Shown: positions 15,119 to 24,107 of the stretch, in pieces
How the letters are laid out: the number at the start of each line of letters is the position of its first letter
Position numbering within the stretch: position 1 is the first letter of the stretch
Assembly: GCA_019636515.1 (NCBI GenBank)
Contig: JAHBXI010000001.1
Span: 806,001 to 870,000 of the forward strand
DNA length: 64,000 nt
Direction of reading: 5' to 3'
Source: Phycisphaeraceae bacterium
GTDB lineage: Bacteria > Planctomycetota > Phycisphaerae > Phycisphaerales > UBA1924
The notes under the pieces: model-generated
Seen by the model: the letters and a program-made list of their open reading frames with translations, nothing else
Database searches by the model: none
Told to the model about the DNA's origin: nothing
Program-made: the position numbers and the translations under genes

Positions 15119-16118
15119 CCGCAAGGACCGGAAAAAAGAAGATACGGCTCGCAAACTCGCGCGGACGTTCGCATGCGAGACATCTCCCGAACTCTCCGAC
15201 GCCGAGGTGAGCGATCTCCTCCGGGAACTGGATGGATCTCCCCATGATTCGGCCGAGCCCGATCCGGCACAAGTCCACGAGTCGGCTCGTGTTGGTCTTG
15301 CGACGACGTTCGCGGTGATGCGATCAGCGGCCGATGTGCAGCATCTCGTCCTGGAGTTCATGGTTCGCCACGGCGATTCCCCCGCCATGGCCCGAGCGGC
15401 ACCCGGCCTGGGCGGCGACGCTGTATCCGCGCTAAACCGGATCCATCGTCTGCTGGCGGGCATCGCGCAACGCATCGAGCACTCGATGCCGTACGCCATG
15501 CGGCGTCGCGTCGCCGAGTCAGCCGAGTCGGAGTGTCACGTCCTGCTGAATCGCAAGGACGAGACGTATACGTGGGAGATGGAGGACCTTCGGGGAGAGC
15601 CGATGCCGATGCGGCCGGAGGTACTCGACGCCGCGACCCGGTTGGCGGGGATTCCCGAAGAATTCGCCGGCCCCCTGGCCGATCTTCTGATCAACGACCT
15701 CTATTCGTCTGGTTCGAATTGCCTCCCCAACTTCGCACGGCTGCGAGCGGAACGTGGGGATTTTTCGACCTTCACATGGATCCCCCCGAGGATCCACGTG
15801 AGCGAACAAGACCTCGCGGATGCCGAACGCGAACTACGTTCAGAAGTCATGAACGCCCCCACCCCATCCCCAACCGGAGCCGGTTCGCCCGACCCGACGG
15901 TCGAACACGGGGCCGGGATCGAGATCCTCCTGGAAGGTATCGAGTCTGATCCGCGGCACCATAGCCCAATCGCCGCCTCTGAGAAATCCTCGCTGGTTTT
16001 CGACAAGAAGGGGCGGCCGATCTCCGTGCATGAGTTCCGCGAGCGCCTGAAAGCCATCTATACGAATCCAGCCTCGTCTCCTCGGGGTCTTATCCACCGC
16101 CCAGAAGAGCCGGCCTGA
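15108..16118 (+). CDS. Protein of unknown function coupled to the ECF sigma factor
   Basis: A 336-residue soluble protein with no signal peptide or membrane segment. It begins MGRSRKDRKKEDTARKLA and overlaps the sigma gene by 11 bases, with AAGGAG at 15095-15100 just before its ATG. It has a Pro-rich linker (APTPSPTGAGSPDP) and a charged C-terminus (VFDKKGRPISVHEFRERL). I recognise no family. Position suggests a sigma-modulating partner (soluble anti-sigma or co-regulator), but no zinc-binding anti-sigma motif is visible. Confidence 0.7.
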   Translation: MGRSRKDRKKEDTARKLARTFACETSPELSDAEVSDLLRELDGSPHDSAEPDPAQVHESARVGLATTFAVMRSAADVQHLVLEFMVRHGDSPAMARAAPGLGGDAVSALNRIHRLLAGIAQRIEHSMPYAMRRRVAESAESECHVLLNRKDETYTWEMEDLRGEPMPMRPEVLDAATRLAGIPEEFAGPLADLLINDLYSSGSNCLPNFARLRAERGDFSTFTWIPPRIHVSEQDLADAERELRSEVMNAPTPSPTGAGSPDPTVEHGAGIEILLEGIESDPRHHSPIAASEKSSLVFDKKGRPISVHEFRERLKAIYTNPASSPRGLIHRPEEPA

Positions 16119-16239
16119 GGACGTGGCAGGGATGCAAGTGGTGGACCTGACAATGGGTGATCGCGTTGCGGCACGTCGAGCCAGGGGAAACACCAAACCG
16201 TGAGCAACGGGGAACCGAGCGTGCGTGGATCGGACGCGG

Positions 16240-17283
16240 TCACATGTCGAAGGTTCCGGACTTGGGACGCCTGGGACGCTTGGGACGCCCGGCTCGCCTG
16301 CCGACCGGGTGGCTGACCCGAGATGAAGCGTGGATCACGAGGGAGAAACGAGACCCATCCCACAGGTACCGCTCGGCTATCCAATCAACCTGTCCCGTAC
16401 CGGGATCTTTGGTCAGCACGTGAACAAAGAACCCTTGCTTCCCCGCCGTGGCCCGCCCCTTGAGCACCGAAGCCGACCTCCTCTCCCAGAATGACCCGCG
16501 ATCGACACCCGGATCAGGCCGGTATTCACGCTCGTGGAAGTGATGCGTATGTCCGGTAAGGGCCGCGTCGAGAACACCGAATCGCCAAGTCGCCAGAATC
16601 CGATTCCGGGATTGTTCGTCGAGCGGTCCGACCCAGGGACACGTGAGTTCTCGTGTCATGCTGTGGTGGCAGAGCAGGACGCGGATAACCGGACCCGCTC
16701 CATCGGATCCCTCCGCCTTCATCGCGTTCCAAAGCCGCGCGAACTCGGAGTCCGCGATACGGCCAACGGCCGGGAGGTTGTACCTGTGGCGAACCAGCCC
16801 CGAGTTTGAATCAACGCCGTACAGGTGCAGATGAAACCCGCCACCACTGCTGGGAACAACGGCTCTCCATGGGGTGCTTTCAAAAGGCGCCGGTTCCCTC
16901 CCCGAACTGGCAAATATGGCCGCGTTGTATGCCCCCACGTCAACCAGCCATCTCGGGCGTCCGTCCCAGTGGTCGTGATTGCCCGGGATCATGAATACTC
17001 GACGGGACGTGATCTTGCCGGCACTCGATAAAATCTCGCGGCCAACGCTGAACTGATCCGCTGTTCCATAATGAGTGAGGTCGCCGGTCATCGCGACCAC
17101 GAGATCGTCGGGTGATTCAAGTCCATGTCGGGCCGCGGCGTCCTGCATCGCATTGGGCAGCGCTTCGGCAAGGAGGACGTCGTGCCCGCTCAGGGCCGGC
17201 ACGTCACCGAACCACTTGTTATTGAGGATGCCGGCGCAGTGCGGGTCCGACACGTGAACAAGGACAATCCGATCATGCGTCAT
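16240..17283 (-). CDS. Calcineurin-like metallophosphoesterase
   Basis: A 347-residue protein. It contains the full metallophosphoesterase motif set: VSDPHCA, GDLTHYG, GNHDHWDGR, LLCHHS and GHTHHFHER, giving the two-metal site. The first motif is D-x-H as in the family. The ATG at 17283 (MTHDRIVLVHVSDPH) is preferred to an upstream extension. The C-terminus is basic and built from a short repeat (GRRAGRPKRPRRPKSG), matching three 9-base DNA repeats of GGGACGCxx near 16264-16292. The substrate is unknown. Confidence 0.85.
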   Translation of the reverse strand: MTHDRIVLVHVSDPHCAGILNNKWFGDVPALSGHDVLLAEALPNAMQDAAARHGLESPDDLVVAMTGDLTHYGTADQFSVGREILSSAGKITSRRVFMIPGNHDHWDGRPRWLVDVGAYNAAIFASSGREPAPFESTPWRAVVPSSGGGFHLHLYGVDSNSGLVRHRYNLPAVGRIADSEFARLWNAMKAEGSDGAGPVIRVLLCHHSMTRELTCPWVGPLDEQSRNRILATWRFGVLDAALTGHTHHFHEREYRPDPGVDRGSFWERRSASVLKGRATAGKQGFFVHVLTKDPGTGQVDWIAERYLWDGSRFSLVIHASSRVSHPVGRRAGRPKRPRRPKSGTFDM

Positions 17284-17453
17284 CGTCGCCCCCGGTATCG
17301 TCAGGCAGGCCCGCCTGATGCAGGAGGCTCGCCAATCTCCCTCGGTCACGGACTCCGTTGGGCACCAACCGTACCGCGCCGCACTCGCTCACACAAGTCA
17401 CTCGCGAACGATGGCGGCACTGGCCGCACCTTAACCCGTGATCGACAACGGCA

Positions 17454-18668
17454 TCACCCGTTCTTCATGATGCGGACCAGCGTGTCAAGCCCTCGCTCGA
17501 GATTCTCGATGGGGGTCGCGTAACTGAGCCGGAAGTGCGTGTCGCGCTTCGAGAACGTCCGCCCGGGGACGACCAGGACTCGCTCGGTCACGCACCTTTG
17601 GAAGAACCGCTCGCCGGCGGATTCCTCCGGATACCCGAGACGCTCGGGGACCTTGACGAAGGCGTAGAACGCCCCGCCGGGAGCGGGGACTTGGGTGACC
17701 GGCGAGAGGCGATCGACGACCAGCGACCGGCGCCGCTCGTACTCCCGGACGTGCTCGGTCATGTCGGCGTCGAAGGCGTCGATCACCCCCCACTGCAGCG
17801 GGTGCGGGGCGCTGACGTAGAGGTACTGCTGGAGTTTGACCATCTCCTCGATGAGCGGGCGCGGCCCGGCGGCGTAACCAAGCCGCCACCCGGTCACGCC
17901 GTAGGTCTTTCCAAAGCCGCGGATGACCAGGACGTTGTCCTGCGAACCCGGCAGGCGTGCGGGGCTGGGACATCGGCGCTTCGCGGGATCGGACGCGGAC
18001 GGCTGGGTGCGGAAGGCTTCGTAGGTAAACTCGTCGTAGATCTCGTCGGAGACCAGGATGATTCCGCGGCGTCGGCACAGGTCGAGCAGGTCAGCGCACT
18101 CCCGCTCGGTCGAGACCACGCCGGCGGGGTTGCTCGGGGAATTCAGCAGGATCATCTTGGTGCGAGGGGAAAGCAGCGGCTCGACCCGCTCGGCGGTAAG
18201 GCGGAAATCGGGGTAGGTCGAGCACGGGACGGCGACGGCGTTGGCGAACGTCCCCATGTAGGGGTACAGAACAAACCAGGGGTCCGGGATGATGATCTCG
18301 TCGCCTGGATCCAGCAGGGCCAGGCTGGCCAGCATGAGAGCCCCGGTGGTGCCCGCGGTGACAAACAGCCCGGAATGGGAGTCCGAGCACCCGGGAAGTT
18401 CGGTGGTCTTCCATCCCAGGTCGGCGTGGAGCGAGCGGGCGATCTTCTCCCGGAGTTCGGGGACACCACGGGTCAGCGGGTACCCGTTGCGTCCGCCATC
18501 GATCGCGCGGATGGCGGCGGCACGCATGGCCTGGGGAACGGCAAAGTCGGGTTGCCCGATGGAGAGGTCGATCTTGTCGTGGATCTTCGCGCCGATCTCA
18601 AAAACACGGCGGATCCCCGACCCGTTGATCGAGGTGGAGCGATGGCTGATGAGCGAGGAAAAATCCAT
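17454..18668 (-). CDS. PLP-dependent aminotransferase, class I/II
   Basis: A 404-residue fold-type I aminotransferase. Motifs: LSIGQPDFAVP, LLNSPSNPAGVV, VSDEIYDEF, and the PLP Lys in RGFGKTYGVTGWRLGY; the substrate-carboxylate Arg is likely in HFRLSYA. It is most like aspartate/aromatic aminotransferases. There is a short insert (PSASDPAKRRCPSPARLPGS) between the Asp motif and the PLP Lys. It is monocistronic; the neighbours are unrelated. Confidence 0.9.
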   Translation of the reverse strand: MDFSSLISHRSTSINGSGIRRVFEIGAKIHDKIDLSIGQPDFAVPQAMRAAAIRAIDGGRNGYPLTRGVPELREKIARSLHADLGWKTTELPGCSDSHSGLFVTAGTTGALMLASLALLDPGDEIIIPDPWFVLYPYMGTFANAVAVPCSTYPDFRLTAERVEPLLSPRTKMILLNSPSNPAGVVSTERECADLLDLCRRRGIILVSDEIYDEFTYEAFRTQPSASDPAKRRCPSPARLPGSQDNVLVIRGFGKTYGVTGWRLGYAAGPRPLIEEMVKLQQYLYVSAPHPLQWGVIDAFDADMTEHVREYERRRSLVVDRLSPVTQVPAPGGAFYAFVKVPERLGYPEESAGERFFQRCVTERVLVVPGRTFSKRDTHFRLSYATPIENLERGLDTLVRIMKNG

Positions 18669-18805
18669 GCCGGTCGCCTGGGAAGGTCGGGGACTCGTGT
18701 GGCGCGGCCCGCCGTCGCCGCAAGGGGCAACAGGGCCTTTGGCCGACCCTGGCCTGGCATCGAGCGGGGTCGCATCGACCGGGAAGCGTGAGAGAACCGG
18801 ATCGA

Positions 18806-18967
18806 TCAGGCCTTGGGGAGCAGTGTCTTTGGAATGCCCAGAGCCTTGCCGGACTTGAGGTCAAACTTCTTGTCGGCGACCATTTTCGCGACACGCTCGG
18901 CGCGGGTCATGACGGAGCGTTTGCCCGAGGTCTTGGCGGCCACACGGAGGGAACGGTCGAGGCTCAT
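18806..18967 (-). CDS. PVC-type small basic protein
   Basis: A 53-residue basic protein (MSLDRSLRVAA...RSVMTRAERVAKMV). It matches my memory of the small basic protein family (TIGR04137-like) shared by Chlamydiae, Verrucomicrobia and Planctomycetes, which has the pattern MSLDRSLK...RNVLTRAERI. An AGGAAAGG ribosome site lies upstream. Function is not established; an RNA or ribosome link has been suggested because of its size and charge. It is useful as a phylum marker. Confidence 0.85.
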   Translation of the reverse strand: MSLDRSLRVAAKTSGKRSVMTRAERVAKMVADKKFDLKSGKALGIPKTLLPKA

Positions 18968-19097
18968 CGGATCACACCTTTCCTGAACGGTCGTGCCGGA
19001 CGCCCGAACGGCGACGGGCGAGTGCTCTCTGGCCTGGGCCACGGGTCGCCCGATCCGGGCGGCGAGGGGCCGTACCGTTCGGAAGCGAACCCGCGAA

Positions 19098-20069
19098 TCA
19101 GCGGACGTACTTCTCCCAGTTGACCTTGGCAAAGTTGTATTTGCCGCGGTGCTGTCGTTGGTAGATGGCGCCGAGCCTTCGAGCCTCATCGGCCATGCGG
19201 TCTCGCCTGGACTGCGTGGCCTTCATCTGCGTGCTTTCGAAACCCTCGGCATGGAAGAGTTTGTAGAGGGGATCATTGTTGCCATCCCGAACGCCCCGAT
19301 CAACCGGCCGAACCGGCACGGCCACCGTGAAGTACCCGTTGCGGCCGAGAAAATCGATGGCTTCGCGGGCATCGGCCCGGGTCATGCCCGAGGCCAGGAG
19401 GAGGTAGTTCATGCCGGGCGTGCGAGGATCGGTGGTGAAACTGCCGTTATAGACCGGGAAAGGGCCCGAATCGTCGCGGTTGGCACCCGGCAGAAACGCG
19501 TCGGCGGCGGTCCGCCCGCCATCGGGCGCACGATCCCTGCTTGAGGATGGCCTCGGCTCGGTTCGTTCCCCGGATTGAATCCCGACGGGGGGCGAAGCAG
19601 TCAAAGGGTCGCTTGCGGACCTGTTCCTTGAAGGCGAAGCAGCCGGGTCGTCGGGCACGGTGGTGACGCCCCTGGTGGCGTCCCGTTGGTCCGAAGTCAG
19701 GCGGGGAGGAGGAGCCGGCGCCCCCCCCGTCAGGCGGACGGTCGCCTCCGACTCTCCCAACTTGTACGCGATGATCCAGACACCCAGGAGGATCGCCAGC
19801 GCCAGAGCAACAGACGCGGCGAACCAGGGGGTTGTAATGTCGATCCTGGCGCGGCCGTTCGCGGCGAGGGACCCGAAGAAGCCGCGCGGCGAGGTCCGAG
19901 AACGCGCGGAAGCGATCTGTTCGGAAGCATCGGTCGGATCACGCGGCGGTTGACGGGAGGCGGGCTTGAACTCAACCGCGGGGTTCGCGGCGATGGCACG
20001 CCGTCCCTTGTCGGCGTTCTCCTCGGCGATGAGGTCAAAGAGTGGTCGGTTCGGTCGTCCTGCCGGCAT
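19098..20069 (-). CDS. Single-pass membrane protein with SPOR-like C-terminus, unknown function
   Basis: A 323-residue protein. There is a cytosolic basic N-terminus of about 80 residues. One membrane helix (WFAASVALALAILLGVWIIA) and a long Pro/Ser/Arg linker follow. A C-terminal domain (NYLLLASGMTRADAREAIDF, GYFTVAVPV) alternates strand-helix-strand as in SPOR or similar peptidoglycan-facing domains. I cannot confirm the fold. The start MPAGRPNRPLFDLI at 20069 is well placed. It is followed after 130 bases by the small basic protein gene. Confidence 0.7.
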   Translation of the reverse strand: MPAGRPNRPLFDLIAEENADKGRRAIAANPAVEFKPASRQPPRDPTDASEQIASARSRTSPRGFFGSLAANGRARIDITTPWFAASVALALAILLGVWIIAYKLGESEATVRLTGGAPAPPPRLTSDQRDATRGVTTVPDDPAASPSRNRSASDPLTASPPVGIQSGERTEPRPSSSRDRAPDGGRTAADAFLPGANRDDSGPFPVYNGSFTTDPRTPGMNYLLLASGMTRADAREAIDFLGRNGYFTVAVPVRPVDRGVRDGNNDPLYKLFHAEGFESTQMKATQSRRDRMADEARRLGAIYQRQHRGKYNFAKVNWEKYVR

Positions 20070-20185
20070 GGCACCAATAGTATCGGCTCGGCGGCCGGGC
20101 CGATCTCACCCGGTCATGGACGAACGCCGCGCGAACTTGTCTTCGCCCGAGGGCTGAGGAATAAACCCATTCGGCCTGGGTGCCC

Positions 20186-20233
20186 AATCCGCAGCCCGAT
20201 CCGCAGCCCGATCCGCAGCCCGATCCGCAGCCC
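20186..20233. repeat. Four tandem 12-base repeats
   Basis: The unit is GATCCGCAGCCC (the first copy begins AATCC), four copies plus a degenerate fifth. It starts just past the stop of the WGEN-repeat protein. On that gene's coding strand it would read on as Gly-Cys-Gly-Ser units, echoing the ...FGC end. Confidence 0.9.
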
Positions 20234-20235
20234 GT

Positions 20236-20883
20236 TCAGCAGCCAAACTCGAAGGCGATGACGAAGGAGGTGAAATCGTCGGTATCAACAAAGCCCGTCC
20301 CGTCGATATCGCACGCCTCATCTCCATTCTCGAAGGCGATGACAAAGGCGGTGAAATCGTCGGTGTCGACAAAGCCGGACCCGTCAAAGTCCGAACGGCA
20401 GGCGGCGGACACAAAGATCAAGCCGTGGTCAAGGTTGATCCAGCCGACGTTCTCTCCCCAGGCGTACCCGCGGAACCGGCGCTCGTCGAAGTCAAACCGG
20501 GCCGGGTTCGACGGCGTCGCCAAGGCTCCGCCGCTGAAGTTGACCCATCCGATGTTCTCGCCCCAGGCGTAGCCGCTGAGATTTCCGCTCGCGGAATCGA
20601 CGTTGACACCGTAATTGCTCCCGTTGGTGTTCGCGTACCGGCCGTTGCCCGATCCCAGCGAGAGCCAGCCGACGTTTTCGCACCAGGCATACCCGGCGAG
20701 GTAGCCGAGGGTGTCGTTGACGGCCGCCCCGGAAAGGGCGGAATTGGCGTCTCGCCAGTTCATGAACCCGATGTTCTCACCCCAGGTGTACTTGTTCACG
20801 GTGTCCACATTGGACTGCGCCATCGCGGCGGACGAGACAAGTCCAACGGAAAGGCACACGGCAAATCGGATGGCATTCGGCAT
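20236..20883 (-). CDS. Secreted protein of WGEN repeats with dockerin-like tail
   Basis: A 215-residue protein. A clear signal peptide (IRFAVCLSVGLVSSAAMAQ) is followed by four copies of an aromatic repeat, YTWGENIGFMNW, GYAWCENVGWLSL, GYAWGENIGWVNF and GYAWGENVGWINL. It ends with two EF-hand-like loops (DFDGSGFVDTDD, DIDGTGFVDTDD) and a C-terminal EFGC. The ATG at 20883 has GAGGAG upstream and is preferred to one five codons earlier. The WGEN repeat occurs in uncharacterised secreted proteins; no activity is known to me. The tail is shared with five other proteins here. Confidence 0.85.
   Translation of the reverse strand: MPNAIRFAVCLSVGLVSSAAMAQSNVDTVNKYTWGENIGFMNWRDANSALSGAAVNDTLGYLAGYAWCENVGWLSLGSGNGRYANTNGSNYGVNVDSASGNLSGYAWGENIGWVNFSGGALATPSNPARFDFDERRFRGYAWGENVGWINLDHGLIFVSAACRSDFDGSGFVDTDDFTAFVIAFENGDEACDIDGTGFVDTDDFTSFVIAFEFGC
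20239..20394 (-). repeat. Paired EF-hand (dockerin-like) C-terminal tail, copy 2
   Basis: The last 52 codons of the WGEN protein: DFDGSGFVDTDDFTAFVIAF, then DIDGTGFVDTDD with FTSFVIAFE, ending FGC. The two halves are 27 residues apart. Confidence 0.88.
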
Positions 20884-21064
20884 GGCAAGACTCCTCACGA
20901 ACTCTCACTTCCGGCGATCCACGTTGCAGACGATATCAAAGACCTTCCAGTCATCCAACCGAATTGGCGTCAAATCCACGATACGCCCGTCGCGAGGAAG
21001 GCCATGGGATCCATTGCCCGTGGCGTCCGCGCGACCACTCCCCACCCAGGGGAGTGTCCGGGCA

Positions 21065-23737
21065 TCAGCACCCTTCCTCGAAGGCCAGGACAAAGGAGGT
21101 GAAATCCTCGATGTCAACAAAGCCCGATCCATCGAAGTCGGCGGATTCATCGCCTTCCTCGAAGGCCAGGACAAAGGCGGAGTAGTCCTCGATGTCAACA
21201 AAGCCCGACCCGTCGAAATCGGCGGTGATGATCCTAACCGTGACCGAGGCGCATCCCGACGAGCCGCAGGAGTTCTCCCGCCGGGCGAAATAGGTCGTGG
21301 TCGTCGAGGGGGAGGCGATGAGCAGAGGAGTGCCGGTCCCGACCAGAGACCCGCCGCATGACCCGGAGTACCAGCGGATCACTCCGCCGGTACCTCCCGT
21401 GGCCGTGAGCGTGATGTCGGGGATTTCCCCCGCGCAGAAACCGGACGCGCTGACCGAGGCCCCGATCGGCGGGGTGGGGAGCGGGGTCACGGTGACCAGC
21501 ACGCTGCCGCAGCCGGCGCTGACCTGGCCGTCGCTGGTGCGCCGGGCGCGGGCGTGGTAGGTCGTCGTCGCCGCGGGCGTGACCGACAAGGGGTTACCGG
21601 TACCGATGAAGCCCGATCCGCAGGAGGCGTTGTACCAGTCCACGACGATCCCCGTGCCGACCGACGCGGAGAGCGAGGTCGATGAGCCTTCGCAGACGGG
21701 GTTTGGAGTCGCGGTCACGTTGGTGGGATCGGGCGGGGGGCTCGAGGCGTTGACGGTGATCTTCGCGTTGTTGATATCGAAGAAGATGTTGCCGACGGCC
21801 TCGACCTTGATCCGGCCGTTGACGGTGTTGAGGTTCGGGACGGTGATCACCTCCGACCCGTCGTTGGGGGTATTGCTCGCCAGGACGATCGGGAAGGTCA
21901 ATCCGTCGTCGGTTGAGAAGAGGATGTTGACCGTCGAGCAGTTGACGGGCGAGGCGTTGGTGTTGGCGACGTTCCAGGAGACGGCCTGCGCGGCATTGCC
22001 CGTCCAGGTGGTGGCGGTGTTGGCGGTCGTGATGGAGAAGGGCCCGGCCGAGGTGGTGACGGTGACGCTGCGGTCGCTGAAGGCGGTGCCTCCCTCGCCC
22101 GAGCGGTTGTCTCGGACGGTCAGGCGCCACTTCACGCTGCGGTTGGTCTGGGCCCACTTCTCGCCCAGCGTGTTGGTCCCCGTACGGATGTTTGCAAGTT
22201 GCGGGACCAGGCGGGTGGGATTGGTCGTCGGGGTAAAAGGCCTGAACAAGGGAGATGCCCCGTTGTCGGCGGCGGCGGCGGTCTGGGCGGCGCCCAGGTC
22301 GCGTTCCTCCCAGGAGAAGGTCAGGGCGTCTCCGTCGGGGTCGCTGAAACTGGTGGGAGTCAGGAAGAACGGGGTCTGCTGCGGGATGGTGAAGGTGGTC
22401 GCGCCCGCGTTGACCAGCGGGGTGTTGTTCGAGGTGGTCGTGTTCGCGGAGCAGTTCTTGCCGTTGCCGTTGGTGATGAAGTTGGTGATTTCGGCGATCG
22501 AGCCGAAGCCGAAGTAGGGGATGCTGTTGTTGGCGATGTTGTCGGAGCCGCAGATCCCCGCGTAGCCCATGATGGTGACGGCCGATCCGATCTCGTAGGC
22601 CGTCGAGGCGTTGCGGTTGCCGCTGCACGACCCGCCGGTGCCGTTGAAGTTGTGGTTGGAGCCGAACTGGTGGCCCATCTCGTGGGCGACGTAATCGATG
22701 TAGAACGCATCGCCGACGGGGTTTGGCAGCCCGGTGACGCCCCAGGCCTTGCTCGACCCGCAGACCACGCCCAGGCCCGCGACGCCGCCGCCGCCGGTGG
22801 AGAAAACGTGGCCGATGTCGTAGTTGGCGCTGCCGATCTGGGTGTTGCAGGCGGTGACGTTCTGGTTCAGCATCGCCCCGCCGTCGTTGTTGGAATAGGG
22901 ATCGGTCGCGGCGTTGGTGTAGACGACGTTGGTGTTGTTGGGGACCAGTTCGAGGCGCACGCCGACCTCGGTCTCGTACACGCCCGTCACGCGGTTGATC
23001 GCCGTGACGATCGCGGCCTGCGCGCCCGCGACCGTCCCGCCGAACTTGGCCGCGTACTCACCGGTGCAGGCGTTGGCGAGGCGGTACTTGCGGCGGATGA
23101 CCGCGGCGCGGGGGGTCCAGCCGTCGGCCAGTTCGTTCCTGGCCATCAGCCTCGCGTCGGGAACGGTGCAGGTAAAGCCGTGGATGTTGTCGAGGTCCTT
23201 CTTGAAGTGAGAGGTGTAGACGACGACGTTGTCCTTGAAGTACGGGTCGATGTACCACGCCCCATCCTCGGCGGGGGAAAGGACCTGGGCGTGGAAGCCC
23301 AGCGGCGTGACATCCAGGCGGATCGTGGCCTGGGGCTCATCCACGCCCTGTCCGCGGTAGGTGCGGATGTCGGGGAACATCGCGCCAAGGTCCGGGTGCA
23401 TGACCGGCGCTTCGACGATGGCGAAGGTGGCAATGGTTCCGTCCGGCCGCGGCAGGGAGAGCATGAGTGGATCGGCCGCGTCGGGGGTGTCTTCCATGGG
23501 TACGCCGGCCAGGGCGTTGCGCATCGCCGCGAGGTCGATGACCACGCCGCGGTACAGCCGAGGCTGGACCCAGGGCTCCTCGTTGGCGTCGTTGGCGATC
23601 GGCTCTTCGAAAGTGGTCCAGGCTACGGGACCGGAGGCGGGCCAGCGGTGCTGGCGAGCCGAGGCGGTCGTTGAGGCGGACAGCGCCCAGAATACGGCCA
23701 ACGCCACAAAGAATCCGGTGATGCCGCGGCCCTGCAT
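21065..23737 (-). CDS. Secreted reprolysin-like metalloprotease with Ig-like domains and dockerin-like tail
   Basis: About 890 residues. A signal peptide (ITGFFVALAVFWALSASTTASA) and a propeptide-like region come first. The metzincin zinc site HEMGHQFGSNHNF (HExxHxxGxxH) then follows, with a Met-turn candidate at TIMGYAG, as in M12B/reprolysin-like enzymes. Beta-sandwich repeats come next (VNAGATTFTIPQQTPFFL; TNTATTWTGNAAQAVSW; two Ig-like PxxPVCEGSSTSLSAS and ASGFCAGEIPDITLTA modules). It ends with two EF-hand loops and EEGC. The ATG at 23737 is the sensible start; the open frame continues upstream to 24157. It is likely exported to act on extracellular protein. Confidence 0.9.
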   Translation of the reverse strand: MQGRGITGFFVALAVFWALSASTTASARQHRWPASGPVAWTTFEEPIANDANEEPWVQPRLYRGVVIDLAAMRNALAGVPMEDTPDAADPLMLSLPRPDGTIATFAIVEAPVMHPDLGAMFPDIRTYRGQGVDEPQATIRLDVTPLGFHAQVLSPAEDGAWYIDPYFKDNVVVYTSHFKKDLDNIHGFTCTVPDARLMARNELADGWTPRAAVIRRKYRLANACTGEYAAKFGGTVAGAQAAIVTAINRVTGVYETEVGVRLELVPNNTNVVYTNAATDPYSNNDGGAMLNQNVTACNTQIGSANYDIGHVFSTGGGGVAGLGVVCGSSKAWGVTGLPNPVGDAFYIDYVAHEMGHQFGSNHNFNGTGGSCSGNRNASTAYEIGSAVTIMGYAGICGSDNIANNSIPYFGFGSIAEITNFITNGNGKNCSANTTTSNNTPLVNAGATTFTIPQQTPFFLTPTSFSDPDGDALTFSWEERDLGAAQTAAAADNGASPLFRPFTPTTNPTRLVPQLANIRTGTNTLGEKWAQTNRSVKWRLTVRDNRSGEGGTAFSDRSVTVTTSAGPFSITTANTATTWTGNAAQAVSWNVANTNASPVNCSTVNILFSTDDGLTFPIVLASNTPNDGSEVITVPNLNTVNGRIKVEAVGNIFFDINNAKITVNASSPPPDPTNVTATPNPVCEGSSTSLSASVGTGIVVDWYNASCGSGFIGTGNPLSVTPAATTTYHARARRTSDGQVSAGCGSVLVTVTPLPTPPIGASVSASGFCAGEIPDITLTATGGTGGVIRWYSGSCGGSLVGTGTPLLIASPSTTTTYFARRENSCGSSGCASVTVRIITADFDGSGFVDIEDYSAFVLAFEEGDESADFDGSGFVDIEDFTSFVLAFEEGC
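21068..21223 (-). repeat. Paired EF-hand (dockerin-like) C-terminal tail, copy 3
   Basis: Two nearly identical 81-base halves (27 residues): DFDGSGFVDIEDYSAFVLAF and DFDGSGFVDIEDFTSFVLAF, ending EEGC. The close DNA match between the halves suggests recent duplication or gene conversion. Confidence 0.92.
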
Positions 23738-24107
23738 AAGTTCGGTCTCCGATGTTCGCCCGAGGGGACAATTCCTGATGAAACACGGGAACACGCGTGC
23801 GCCGGCTCGCGTGAAGCGAGACCAGAGAAAGCGATGGACCAACGGTCCGATCCCTTCGAACAGGGTTCGTCGGACCTGATCACCAGAGAGTCTACAAAAT
23901 CCGGCCGGGATTTGAAAGGGTGATTTTCGAGCGTGTTGGCCGATTTGCCTGCCGGGGTTATGGGGCTGGCGGTGGGCGATGCTGGCCTTTTGCCGGCGGG
24001 CAGGCCGCGAAATAGCCATCGATCGTGCGTCGATCGAATACGAAGTCGCGGAGCCGAATAGCGCCGCGGCCATCGCGCTGCCGGCGCGGGATCCAGGCGA
24101 CGCGGAG
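23738..24107. other. Gene-free region upstream of the metalloprotease
   Basis: About 370 bases with no supported gene. It includes a small inverted repeat AAATCC-GGCCG-GGATTT at 23897-23913, in the most AT-rich part. This could lie in the protease promoter; nothing else is recognisable. Confidence 0.4.

Noticed and set aside
20186..20233. Possible CRISPR or similar array
   Set aside because: Units are 12 bases, directly adjacent, with no spacers; there are no cas genes in the window.
22199..23674. 491-residue plus-strand open frame across the metalloprotease
   Set aside because: Shadow of the real minus-strand gene; Val/Gly/Asp-rich translation with no motif.
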